Of a stretch of DNA of 64,000 nucleotides, positions 10,819 to 21,769 are shown piece after piece. The first letter of the stretch is position 1, and every line of letters starts with the position of its first letter. A program made the position numbers and the translations under genes. The DNA comes from Letharia columbiana. Lineage: Eukaryota; Ascomycota; Lecanoromycetes; Lecanorales; Parmeliaceae. The notes beneath the pieces were generated by a model. The model had not been told where the DNA came from and searched no databases. It worked only from the letters and a program-made list of their open reading frames with translations. Where the stretch lies: NCBI RefSeq assembly GCF_014066305.1, contig NW_023501041.1, positions 744,001 through 808,000 on the forward strand, read 5' to 3'.

Positions 10819-12229
10819 GGCTGAGCAGACGTTGAGAGGGCTCGAGGATCATAGGATATAATCGTAAGAGGTGGTTGAGGTCGCTTGGTGGTCTCGCGTA
10901 GGGAGGGAAATGTCTTCTTGCTCATTAGCAAAGACGACCTTGAGACTACAACTAAAGATTGAGTACGCCACTCGGCAGTCTTACGAAAAAGGACCAATGC
11001 TCCACGGCTTATCCTTTTTTGTCTTGAGGTCGAAAAACCTGCTGGCATCGTGTTTCAGGATGAGATGAAGATGATGGCAGACTACAAAGCGACATTCAAA
11101 CGGAAGCCAATGTATTTGTGGCTAATGTTATCTAACGAGGTAAGCTTAGTGTCGATTCGGTACGGTACCGGCGGCTGCGTGGTAACTGTCTTGCTTGATT
11201 TCATTCACCAAATCTCAAAGCGAAGTGCCATAGAAATATGGTAATGTCAGGCTATGAATTTCCAAGCAACCTTCGTTGGATCTAATGCTCTGATCTTTTT
11301 TCATACTTCCTCCTACATAGTTCCTCATTTTATAGCCCGCTTAATTATTGTGACTGTACGGGTTTTTACTCAGGATATATTACGAAGCCAGCCTAGTGCG
11401 GTGCGGAAAATTACATCCGATCCAAAATACCCAGAAATTCATCTCCTCCAACTACCCTCCATGGGTCACGAGATCCAAACGCTCCGCTTAATTATTGTGA
11501 CTGTACGGGTTTTTACTCAGGATATATTACGAAGCCAGCCTAGTGCGGTGCGGAAAATTACATCCGATCCAAAATACCCAGAAATTCATCTCCCTCCAAC
11601 TACCCTCCATGGGTCACGAGGTCCAAACGCTGGCTTGGGATCTACGAAGAAGGTGCACTATGTTGATATGGGCACTGACATCTAATCCTGTCATGAAGTG
11701 CTAGAGAGGAGGTCTCAGGGCCGAAGGCTTCCGCACGCTGTCGTTAACATGCTCATCCCAGCTTTGTCCGAGCACAAGAAAGCTCGAGGGGCCAAAAATT
11801 CAAACGTAGGTGGCCGGATCTGGACTAGTCCTGAGAAGTGTAAAGTGTAACTTAAGGCAACTGAGAGGCACATAGTTTTGTCACTGCGCTGATAGTGTAT
11901 CCAACCAAAAGATCTGATAAACCGACAATCTTTCATAAATAGGTACTGACAGCTTTCAGTATTAGCAAAAGGCTCCTTTCGGTGGTCTTTGTTGAGCCAC
12001 GAAGATGTTGAACCACGAAGATATTATCTGGATGTCAAGTCGAAGACAAAGCCTGACTTTGTTTGCTGGCAAACAAAGCCTCAACGAAACCCAATGAACG
12101 CATATTTCTATCATCTTTTCTCGACTCCTCTTTGATTCCTCCTAGAACTCACCTCACAACAAATATTGCGCAACTAAACCTATCCAACAAAGAACGATAA
12201 AGACTTACGTCTAGTACAACCTCGTATAG
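10819..12229. other. intergenic region containing a tandem duplication
   Basis: No recognised gene. The region holds a tandem duplication (listed separately). A 143-codon open frame at 11254-11685 exists mainly because that duplication is open in one frame; I do not regard it as a gene. The last ~150 bases are CT/AC-rich and likely form the promoter and 5' UTR of the kinase-like gene at 12230. Confidence 0.4.
11337..11632. repeat. two-copy tandem duplication, period ~147 bp
   Basis: The segment beginning CGCTTAATTATTGTGACTGT at ~11339 recurs at ~11486. Both copies run through CAGGATATATTACGAAGCC and TACCCTCCATGGGTCACGAG. The copies differ by only a few bases, including one inserted C in the second copy (CTCCCTCC against CTCCTCC), so the duplication is recent. 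I cannot tell whether the unit belongs to a dispersed repeat. Confidence 0.9.
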
Positions 12230-13774
12230 ATGTCAGACAATATGGCTTTTGACCAAACAGAAAAAATCGAGATACCTCTGATCGATTCACTGCAGCCGGC
12301 GATAGACAGCTCGCACGGGGCAAGTGGAGGAGTGTCTGATTCGCCAACCCGATCCGTCAATGCTTCGCCAACCCGATCCTCGAACTCGAACGGCTCAGTC
12401 CGAACGTCTTCTACGGCGGCCTACGAGCGGGCAGAGCGGGAAGCCGAGGACGCTTTCAATCAGCGCATCGAAAACCTGTGCCAGGATTTATGGCCTTCCC
12501 CAACGTCTATCAAGCACCGCTTCTTAGCTAGTCAAGCTGCTTTACGCCTACGCACGAATAAGTTCTTTCGCTCTTTTGTACCAGCGCCACAAGTACCACT
12601 GATCGAGCACCTCAAAGGTGGAGGTTTCAATCACATCACAAGTATAACACTACCGTCGTCTTACGATGAAGGCCACCGCAATCTCATCCTTCGAGTACCC
12701 CGAGAAGGCGAGTCACGGCCTGATCAGCAAGTGGCCCTTTTGGATTATGTACGACAGCGAACAGCAATCCCGGTAGCCTCGATCGAGGCTACCGACTTTA
12801 CCTGCAACAACGCGGTAGGGAAACCATATGCCATCCAGCATCGGATTCCTGGACGAGATTTGGATTCGGTATGGGATGTTCTTAGCCGCTCACAGCGATG
12901 TGTAGTTGCAAAAGAAGTGGGCTGCTTGATAAGAGCTCTCTTGTCAGTGGAGAGTCCGGTCGCTGGCACTATTGAAGCAGCTACCAACGGCTCATACACT
13001 TCTGCCGAGCTGCCAAATATCGTCCCATTCATACTGACAGATGCACGTGGAGATCTCGTTGAGAAAATGGAGCCGGACGCGACCAGTGGTGCAGGGACTG
13101 CTCGTTCGAGCGAGACTACCGTGGAGTTCTTTGAATACTACCTCTCGCGCTGGAGGAAAACTGCTCTTGCAGAGAGTCTTGGGGAGACCAACTGTGACGT
13201 CGAATTGTACGATGACATGCTCAAAGTCGTGCACGAGATGAACGCCCTGTGCTTGTTCAAGCCAGAGTTGAACTGCTTGTGCCACCTTGATTTGCACCCT
13301 CGCAACATCATGGTCGAAATCAATTCCGAGGACTCCGTTCGAGTCACAGGGATTCTTGACTGGGACGAAGCGGTGGTGGCACCAAAATTTGTGAACTGTC
13401 AACCCCCTGGCTGGCTATGGGGCTACGACAAAGACATCCATACCGAGAATAGCTTACTTCCCTGGCCATATGAGCTGGAAGGGGCCAACAATACACCCTC
13501 GACACTCGAGCAACAGGAGCTCAAGTCCATTTTCGATGACCATGCTGGGCCCGAGTACCCACGATTGGCATACTCTGAATCCTCCCGCCTCATGAGGGGA
13601 CTCTACAGAGTCGCAACACTTGGATTGACAGCGAATTGGCACAGTGCAGCGGCGGAGAGGATTGTGAAAGAGTGGAACATACTGCGCCCGAAACTTGACA
13701 CACCATTTGTAGTCGAATCTGAAAGAGCCGTAAGCTACTATAAGAGTGATAGTAGCAGTGTTCTCGCTAGGTGA
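12230..13774 (+). CDS. APH-fold (aminoglycoside phosphotransferase / kinase-like) protein
   Basis: A single exon of 514 aa belonging to the fungal APH-type phosphotransferase family (protein-kinase-like fold), whose members are mostly of unknown substrate. Residues 1-65 are low-complexity and Ser-rich, with a near-repeat SPTRSVNASPTRSSN. The N-lobe is suggested by GGGFNHITSITL and NLILRVPRE at ~125-160. The catalytic-loop motif HLDLHPRN spans ~352-359 and provides HxD and the Mg-binding Asn. The metal-binding ILDWD is at 375-379, in place of the DFG of protein kinases. All key phosphotransfer residues are present. It is more likely a small-molecule or housekeeping kinase than a resistance gene, because this family is greatly expanded in Pezizomycotina. 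The CDS is intact although it lies 500 bp from the repeat block. Confidence 0.85.
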   Translation: MSDNMAFDQTEKIEIPLIDSLQPAIDSSHGASGGVSDSPTRSVNASPTRSSNSNGSVRTSSTAAYERAEREAEDAFNQRIENLCQDLWPSPTSIKHRFLASQAALRLRTNKFFRSFVPAPQVPLIEHLKGGGFNHITSITLPSSYDEGHRNLILRVPREGESRPDQQVALLDYVRQRTAIPVASIEATDFTCNNAVGKPYAIQHRIPGRDLDSVWDVLSRSQRCVVAKEVGCLIRALLSVESPVAGTIEAATNGSYTSAELPNIVPFILTDARGDLVEKMEPDATSGAGTARSSETTVEFFEYYLSRWRKTALAESLGETNCDVELYDDMLKVVHEMNALCLFKPELNCLCHLDLHPRNIMVEINSEDSVRVTGILDWDEAVVAPKFVNCQPPGWLWGYDKDIHTENSLLPWPYELEGANNTPSTLEQQELKSIFDDHAGPEYPRLAYSESSRLMRGLYRVATLGLTANWHSAAAERIVKEWNILRPKLDTPFVVESERAVSYYKSDSSSVLAR

Positions 13775-14268
13775 AAAAACTTACCCGATTTGCACATTCG
13801 TACTTGCCGTAGTGGTCTACTTGAGTAGCCTACATGTAGATACAGCTAGGTGCCTATTAGAAATTGTTCCTTCAGGGCTAGATATCTTCACGTATGGCTT
13901 TTTAGCCTACCGGTAACTCGGGTTACCAATAATAACCTAAAGATAACCTAGGTATTTAAATCCTTCAGGGTAAGAGGGTCCCGGAAGCGTCTTCGGGGGA
14001 GTGTAATGAAGCGTAGGGTTATTGATGGTGCTAGTATGATAGGGTGTGATTTGACCTTCGAGGAGTCCAAATTACCCTCACTCGACTTTCATCTGATGTT
14101 TTTAGACTGATAGAATTCTCCTCAAATGTGGTTGGAGAAAATGCTTTACATCTATGGTCAGACAGGCCAGATCGCGGATTGTCTCCTTCGTAGTTTGGCT
14201 TACCAGTTCATGCCCCAAATTTGAGTGAAACTTGGTGTAGGGGTACCTGTATGATTCGGTAAGGATCT
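13775..14268. other. flank between kinase-like gene and repeat block
   Basis: No gene seen. The end of this stretch (~14199-14268, including GTATGATTCGGTAAGGATC) already resembles the terminal repeats of the adjoining TIR element, so it may be the remnant of an older copy into which the 14278 element inserted. Confidence 0.45.
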
Positions 14269-14277
14269 ATACTTTCG
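14269..14277. repeat. 9-bp target-site duplication, left copy
   Basis: ATACTTTCG immediately precedes the left terminal inverted repeat and recurs at 20730-20738 immediately after the right one. Confidence 0.75.
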
Positions 14278-14430
14278 GGGGCTAATTACTAATTCATACC
14301 CCGAAACTATGAATCCTTACCGAATCATACCCCTAATTACTGAATCATACCCCTAGGGGTATGACTCAGTAATTTGCCATTACTTGGGGTATGATTCGGT
14401 AATTTATTATTTATAATAAAAATCGTAAGG
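14278..14430. repeat. left terminal repeat block of TIR element
   Basis: Contains alternating direct and inverted copies of TACCGAATCATACCCC / GGGGTATGATTCGGTA. Its degraded relative is at ~14938-15090, and closely similar intact copies are at ~33009-33150 and, inverted, at ~20600-20729 and ~33490-33634. Confidence 0.85.
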
Positions 14431-14439
14431 CCATTCGAT

Positions 14440-14935
14440 TATAGAAAAAGAGAAATATCTTCGATCGCATTTAATAAGTAATCTATCATCTTAAATATAT
14501 CAGACGAAAGCCGAGTGGGCTAAATTTGCCCCAGCCTGTCTACACCCAGTCTGTGTGTTAGCAGCAGCCCCCACGGGGGCCCTGCGACGGCCCTAGGTCT
14601 AAATAGGGGTGTCTGGCTATTAAGCGCAGATATCCCCGAGATTAAATTTTTTAGCTAAGCTATTAATACTATAACTCTTATATATACTCTCTACTCTTAA
14701 TACTATTTATATAGATATAGATATTTAATAGTATAGATATAAAGTAGATATATCTATAAGTAAGTAGACTATTAAAATATTAGATATATAATATATAGAA
14801 CGAACGAATTAATTCTTTAAATCTCTTCGAGACTAGATTTTAAATATAGAATAAAATTAAATAACTAATTAATACGATAATTGAAAAGCGTAAGAACTAA
14901 ATTCGATATATTTCTTTATTAAATTTCGATATAGA
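14440..14935. repeat. direct repeat U, copy 1
   Basis: A block of about 0.5 kb starting ATAGAAAAAGAGAAATATCT, which recurs in the same orientation at ~18440-18955 with many transitions between the copies. Part of it (around 14560-14620, GCCCCCACGGGGGCCCTGCG) is much less mutated and is found in inverted orientation at ~33355-33410. Confidence 0.75.
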
Positions 14936-15239
14936 TCGAGCTAATTATTAATTTATACTTCGAAACTATAAATTCTCACTAAATTATATCTCTAATTATT
15001 AAATTATATCTCTAGAAGTATAATTTAATAATTTATTATTACTTAAGATATAATTCGATAATTTATTATTTATAATAAAAATCGTAAAGAAGAGAATTCG
15101 CGATCTAGGTTATTAGTATATATAAAAGAATAAGATAGAACTAAACTAGAAAATCTTAAATTTATATATATAGTTAATTATTAATTTATTAGATCTACGC
15201 TTTTTAATTAGATATCGCGGGTAAATAAATTAGCGTTCG

Positions 15240-15600
15240 TAACTATTAAAAAAATAGATATACGTTATTAATATATAGAATAACTTTTTTATTTTCTATT
15301 AAGTTTTTAAGATTTTTTTTTAAATTATAGATCGAAATATAGGCTTTTAGATAAAAAAAGAATTTTTAAATTTAGTCTTATAATTATTAAAGCGTAAGGA
15401 ATTCAAATATCGCTTATTAAAGTTTACTTATTAATATTAGAACTAGTATAGATACGATATTAGTATAAATGAGATAGAATAAGAATAATAAGACTATCGA
15501 ACTATATAGATGAAAAGGAGATATAATATAATAGGAAATATCTTCGTTAAGACTCGCTAGCTATAGAATTAAGAAGTATATTAAGAATACGCTTATAATA
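15240..15600. repeat. repeat pair A1-B1 inside the degraded element
   Basis: Segment A (~15245-15420, containing CTTTTTTATTTTCTATTAA and AAGGAATTCAAATATCGCT) is followed by segment B (~15430-15600, containing AATATCTTCGTTAAGACTCG). Both recur in the same orientation at ~17990-18350 but in the order B then A. Confidence 0.7.
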
Positions 15601-17989
15601 CTACCCCCCCCCTTTATAAAATTATATTCTATAATTAATAAGTAAAAAGATAGAAAGATGAATATATATATACGCTAGACGCCTGAAAAAATAATAAGAG
15701 TAGTAAAGAAATAATCGTATTCGAGACTTCTAGTATAGTATCTTTCTTTATAAACGATATTAGAAACGGTAGTAACTCTTTTTACTTATATTATAATAAT
15801 ATCGCTAGTTTTAATTTAAGCGTATATAGAGAGTTTAGACGAAAGGAAATCGATATAATATAATAAAAATCTTATCTATAAGCGTAGAGATAAATAGTAA
15901 TAATTTTCGAATTTATATTTAAGCGAATAAGATATCGATTAAATAATACGACGTAATTAGTCGAGGGCTTTCGAATCGAATCGAGTCGTAGGCGCTAAAA
16001 CTCTAATTTAATATTAAGTAAGTTTCTCTATAAGATATTATATAGACGATATCGATAGAGGCTATCGACGGCGATAATAAGATCTATAAATAACGTATAA
16101 TAACTTCGAAAGATCTTTAGATATATAATAATAAGAAAAGTCTACTTAGTAAGTTTAATATAAGATTATTATTAAGTAATATAGATTTAAGAAATTAATT
16201 TACGAATGTGAAAAATGGGGCTATTCTAAAAACATCGAATAATTTTAATTCGTTTAAAAACGCGATGTTCGAGATATTACTAGATTATATATCGATTATA
16301 GGAAGCCCTAGTAACTAAGCTCGTATGCTTCGTCGAAATTTATATCGGATTTAGAGTATTTATAATACTTTTATATATAAGTCTAGTTTTTATCTATAAA
16401 ATACTTTATTTTAATAAGATTTAAATTCTATATATTAAAAGTAAGGCGAGTTATAATCGAGTATTTACTCTTCTTTACGTTAGTCTTAATCTTTACTTTT
16501 ATATATTACTTCGCGAATTCTTTAACTTTCTTTTTAATTAATTTCTTAATAAATTATTAATATTAAAGCTATATTTTTATAATACGTTTCTTTAATTTAG
16601 ATATAATCTAATTTCTTATTAATAGATTAATTAAGTTATAATAACGAAGTTTTAATTTCTTTAATATATCGTTTATTAAACTATTATTTCTAAAATTATA
16701 TTTAATATATTTAATAAGATTATCGTAGAATTTAAGAAATAATTAACTTTCTTAGCGTATTTTATTATAAGTATATTAATAGATTTTCTTAAGAACGAAT
16801 AAGAGTATCTTATATACGTTATATAAATAATCTAGAAGATTATCGACTATAGAGTATAAGCGATATTATTATCTAATAAATACGTGCTAACTAGCTTTCT
16901 CTTTAAGTCTCGCTATAATATAGATAATTTTAAAGATATCGATAAGAAAATAATTATTATTATAGATAAGCTTATCTCGAATTCTTATTTTTTAGTTATT
17001 AAATAATATTAAATTAGTATTCGTAAAGATAGATAAATTTAATAGTCTTAGATTAAGTAATTATTTAATTAACTATAACGATATTAGTCGATATTAATTA
17101 GATTTAAGTATCTCGAAATCTTATAATATAGGTAATAATGAGGACGGCGGTAGGAGGGCAGAGATGTTAGGCGAGTTTTGGCCTTATATCTCCGATACTT
17201 CGTAATATCGCTAATATAGATTCTTAGTAGATAGAGATCGCTATATACGTAATATATGAAGTTATAGCGAATTTAAAAGCGAATATCTCGTATATAGATC
17301 TTCGTAGATAAGATAAGGCTAGCTATAATATATAGATAATCGACGATATAAAGATATATATCTTAGTATTAATATAGATAGATTTAAGTTAGAATTTATA
17401 ATATATTAAATATAGATAAAAATAAGGCGGAGAAGATAAGCGTGAAAGTAAAAAATTTAATTAAGCTTCTCTATCGAGTGAAATAAAGAGATCTCTAGAA
17501 CTTCGATACTATAAAGGCGTATACGAGTCGAGAAAGATAATAGATCTCTATATCGAGTGTTGAATTTTAGCTGTGATGTTCGAAATAGTATTATTTCTTC
17601 GCGGGGGTCTATAACACTCGTTTTTTAATCGATTAAGTCGCTATAAAGACTATAAATATACTAAATAATATCTTTTCGAATAGAAGAAAGTTCGTTAAGG
17701 GTATATTAGCCGGTAATAGACTTTTTACGAGAAATAAAGCGGAGAAGAATTTCTTATATTCGATATAGAGGAGTTATTTTTTAATAAATTAAACTATCGT
17801 TAATAATATAAATTATTTAATATAGATTCTTTCGAATAATATAAATATTTAATAATTTAAATATATAGTAAGACTTCTATATAATAGAAATATCTAGCGT
17901 TTTCTTTATTAAGCTCGATTACTTACTTTAAATAGAAAGTAAAAAACTCGTTAATTCTCTTCGTCGAAGATATATAAAGAAGCTTTATT

Positions 17990-18350
17990 ATAATATTAGA
18001 ATTAGTATAAGTATAATATTAATATAAATAAGATAGAATAAGAATAATAAGATTATCGAACTATATATATAAAAAGAAGGTATAATATAGTAGAAAATAT
18101 CTTCGTTAAGACTCGCTAGTTATAGAACTAAGAGGTATATTAAGAATACGCTCGTAATAACTAAAGTTCGCTCGATAGCCCTAATTAAAAAATAGATATA
18201 TATTATTTAATTTTAAAATAACTTTTTTATTTTCTATTAAAATTTTAAGATTTTTCTTTTAAATTATAGAACGTAATATGGGCTTTTAGATAAAAAAAGA
18301 ATTACTAAATTTAGTCTTATAGATATTTAAAGGCAAGGAATTCAAATATC
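17990..18350. repeat. repeat pair B2-A2 inside the degraded element
   Basis: B2 (~17990-18160) and A2 (~18180-18350) match B1 and A1 with transitions. The swapped order suggests nested direct repeats (A outside, B inside) rather than one simple duplicated unit. Confidence 0.65.
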
Positions 18351-18439
18351 GCTCACTAAAGATCGCTTATCAAAGACCGCTTATCAAATTTACTCGACAG
18401 CCCTGATTAAAAAAAACGGTTATGAATTTAATTCATAGG

Positions 18440-19092
18440 CCTTTACTCGTTTAACTATAGAAAAAGAGAAATATCTTCGATCGTATTTAATAAGTAATCT
18501 ATTAGTTTAAATATATTAAATGAAAGTCGAGTAGATTAAATTTAACCCTCTAGTCTATATATTAGTAATAGTCTCTACGAGAGCTTTATAACGATCTTAC
18601 GAGAGTTTTATTTAGATTTAAATAGAAGTATCTAGCTATTAAGCGTAGATATTCTCGAAATTAGACTTTTTAGCTAAGTTACTAATATTATAACTCTTAT
18701 ATATACTTTTACTTTTAATAGTTTATATAGATATAGATATCTAGTAGTATAGATATAAAGTAGATATCTAGCTATATCTTCAAGTAGACTATTAGACTAT
18801 TAGATATGTAATAAAATAAACGAATTGATTCTTTAAACCTCTCCGAGGCTAGGCTCTAAATATAATATATAATTAGATAATTAATTAATATAATAATTAA
18901 AAAGCGTAAGAACTAAATTCGATATATCTCTATATTAAATTTCGATATAGACTACTATAATAAGTTTAATAAATTATCGAATTATATTCTATATAATTAA
19001 TTCTTATTAAATTATATTTTAAATTTTAATATAGAGATATAATTTAGTAATTAGAGATATAATTCGATAAGAATTTATAGTTTCGAGATATG
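18440..19092. repeat. direct repeat U, copy 2, plus inverted terminal block
   Basis: A RIP-altered copy of 14440-14935 ends near 18955 and runs into an inverted terminal block (AGAGATATAATTCGATAAGAA, then ATAGTTTCGAGATATGAATT). This is the expected right end of the nested copy whose left end is at ~14938. Confidence 0.6.
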
Positions 19093-19334
19093 AATTTATT
19101 AAAATATTTAAGAAGGATGAATTAATTACTTTAGAAGCACTCTAGGACGAGATTTTATATATAGGATAAATTTAGATAACTAGTCTAATAAGGTGGCTGA
19201 AAAGGCTGGAAAGCTTAGGGGCTAAGAATTCTAAGAATTTCAATACGCCTCTGCAGTTAAGCGTACTAGCCCATTAATAAAAAACATATAACTATATAAA
19301 TATCTCATCGCCTCTATAGCGTTATAGGCTCTCT

Positions 19335-19460
19335 AGGCCTTACACCGTTCTAGTATTTATATCGTCTAGTGTTCGTAAGCCTTTTAGACTTCATATCGTT
19401 CTAATATTTATATTATCTAATATTTATAAGCCTTCAAACTCTATATCGTCTAGTATTTAA
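19335..19460. repeat. imperfect ~50-bp tandem repeat
   Basis: Three diverged copies of a unit containing AAGCCTT(..)TATCGTTCTA and GTATTTATATCGTCTAGT lie head to tail inside the degraded element. Confidence 0.6.
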
Positions 19461-20729
19461 AAAGAAAACGCAATCGCTACAGTAGTCTCGTTCTCGATAC
19501 GCTTTCGCTTTATACCTCTTATTATCTCGTAATATTACTTTAAAGCTAATTTTAAATACTCGATATAACACACTAATTTATATATCTTACTATACATCTT
19601 ATAACTCTTTCGATTATTACTCTTACTTATAACCCTCGTATTTATAAATATATTAGCTATCTCCTCCGCCTTCGTAAGCTTTAGCTTTTCCCCTTTTCTC
19701 TCCTCTTTTAAAAGTATATTTATCGCTTTATGAGCCGTTATATCGACGGTAACAGCCTAGATTTTAATTAAGTATTAAAGATAATTAAGAAGAGATATCG
19801 ATAGATAAAGAATCGTTTATTTATTAGACGTAAGTTTAACGTTAATAATTATAATACGCTCTTCGAGTAACTTAATATAAGTAATATAATCGATTATAAA
19901 GTCGAATTTATTATATTTAATAGTATAATATTATACGATAAAACGTATAAATTCGTTATCCCCGATAGAACGATAGAGATTCGCGAGATAAGATATTATT
20001 TTAAAGTTATAATTAAACTTATTAGCTATAAGTCGTTACTTAATAAAGCTATTAATAGTAGATATTATCGTATTAATAGTCTCTTTAAAAAAATTCTTTT
20101 ATTTAACTAGAGCTATAACGATTAATATTTCGAAAGAGATCTCTTAAATATACTTTTATAACTTTTATTTACGTAATAAGATATATACGTTAATAAGTTA
20201 TTTCGAGTAATTTATTTTAATAAGTTAATAAATAAATAACTTAAAGAATAGATTTAAGATAACTCGTTAGGCTATAATTAATATTAATACTAATACTAGT
20301 ATTAATACAATAGATACTTAAAATTAATAGAGATTAGAGCTAGAGTTTATAAAGGTATATAATAACGATAATATATATAGTAGCGTTATAAAAGCGTCGG
20401 AATCGGGCTTATAACCTATTAAAATATTCAAGAAGAATAGATTAATTACTCTAGAAGCACTCTGGGATAAGGTTCTATATATAGGACAAATTCAGGTGGC
20501 TGGTTCAACAAGGTGGCTGGGAAGGCTGGGAAGCTTGAGGGCTAAGAATTTTAAGAATTTTAACAGAATTAGTAATTAGCCCGATATAGGCCACTATGGC
20601 AAGTTTGATAAATTATCGAATCATACCCCATGCAATCAATCCTTACCGAATCATACCCCAAATTTTGATGTAGGGGTATGATTCAGTAATTAGGGGTATA
20701 GTTTCGGGGTATGATTCGGTAATTAGCCC

Positions 20730-20738
20730 ATACTTTCG
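20730..20738. repeat. 9-bp target-site duplication, right copy
   Basis: ATACTTTCG directly follows the right TIR (ending AATTAGCCC) and is identical to 14269-14277. Confidence 0.75.
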
Positions 20739-21769
20739 GGGTATGAATTAGTAATACGCCCGGCCACGAGCCGAGACAGCCGGTGACCAGGTACCCGGAT
20801 CCCGCGTTCATCATCAGCGCCATGATTAGTCTGCTACAGATCGCCGGCGCTTACAAAAGGATTTGCAGGGTCGCCAGAATCCCGGGATAGAGCAGTCGCT
20901 GAGTAGATAGCATTGTTCATCGCTAATTACTGCCGTGGTTGATTGAAGACGAGGGAGGATGAGAACGACTACGGTCTGTATATGTGTCTAGAGAGCATAT
21001 TGAGAGTTGGGCTGAAGTGAGCTTTGATACAACGCCTATCTATTGACTTCTTCTTCTCTCTCCAATTTTGCAGTGACTCGTAGACAGTCATTCTCTGAGA
21101 AACGATGCGCCGACCAGGTCCTATGCTTGCAAACGCCATCGGATTTTAGTTATCACTGATACCCCCTCAGGATGAAGGGATGGTCTGCTGGGGTCGAAGA
21201 CTCTCCTCCTGACTTGGAAACTTTCAGCGTGCGCATGAAGATGTGCGCGATAAGTTCAAGAGTCTCAAGATTGTGTCGATCGTGAGCCCCCTTTCCCGAA
21301 GGAGAAGAAGACAGGAGCTGGGAAGTGGAAAGTTTGAGCGAGGCTCTTATCTTAAGAGTGTTTCTTTTCAGCTCGAGCGCTTGGGGAACTTCGGCTCATC
21401 CCTATCAGTATATTTCAGCCTATCTCATCTTGGCTTACCCTACCTGTTCCTAGCTCAAACAATTGAACTGACCCTTGTCTTGATATTGATCACCGTTGAT
21501 GGATGAAGCGGCGTAATTACAGCTAAGTGGTTTAAAGCGATATAGAAGTGCCCTGACTCGTAGCGGTCAGAGGGCGGTGCTTGTCTCGCCCTTCCTAATG
21601 GCTGACGTGTCTACATCGAGTATGACGCCTGTCCTTTAAGTTACATGAGCTGATACTTTCCTTTGACCGATCAATGTATGTTCATGCACAAGTAACTTTA
21701 CGCGCGCGAATCAGCGAGATGAGTATTATCTTAAACTGGAACCTACGCCGCAAGGAACTTTCGCATAAC
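20739..21769. other. non-RIP island between two degraded elements
   Basis: Composition returns to normal for about 1 kb. The first bases still resemble a terminal repeat of the same TIR family (GGTATGAATTAGTAATACGCCC to ~20762). A minus-strand ATG at 20823 opens a short frame (MALMMNAGSGYLVTGCLGSW) that runs into that terminal repeat. It may be the start of a gene cut by insertion, but no continuation was found. An 87-codon plus-strand frame at 21243-21506 has no recognisable feature. Confidence 0.4.

Larger units (their letters stand above)
14278..20729. mobile_element. RIP-degraded TIR transposon (MULE-like), with nested copy
   Basis: The left end begins GGGGCTAATTACTAATTCATACCCC and the right end finishes with the inverse (GGGGTATGATTCGGTAATTAGCCC), each followed inward by further GGTATGATTCGGTAA-type subrepeats. 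A 9-bp direct duplication (ATACTTTCG) flanks the 6.45-kb element. TIRs with a 9-bp duplication are typical of Mutator-like elements (established knowledge). The interior from about 14640 to 20400 is extremely A+T-rich with TpA in place of CpA and no long ORF, as left by RIP. A second, more mutated copy of the left terminus begins at ~14938, and an inverted counterpart lies at ~18950-19092, so a related element is nested inside. No transposase motif can be read, so the class rests on the ends alone. Confidence 0.7.

Noticed and set aside
11254..11685. 143-codon ORF with an internal repeated peptide
   Set aside because: The frame exists because a non-coding tandem duplication happens to be open; no domain, no start context, no splice partner.
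12230..13774. Aminoglycoside resistance gene
   Set aside because: The APH fold is present, but this is the large eukaryotic fungal family with unknown substrates; there is no sign of transfer from bacteria.
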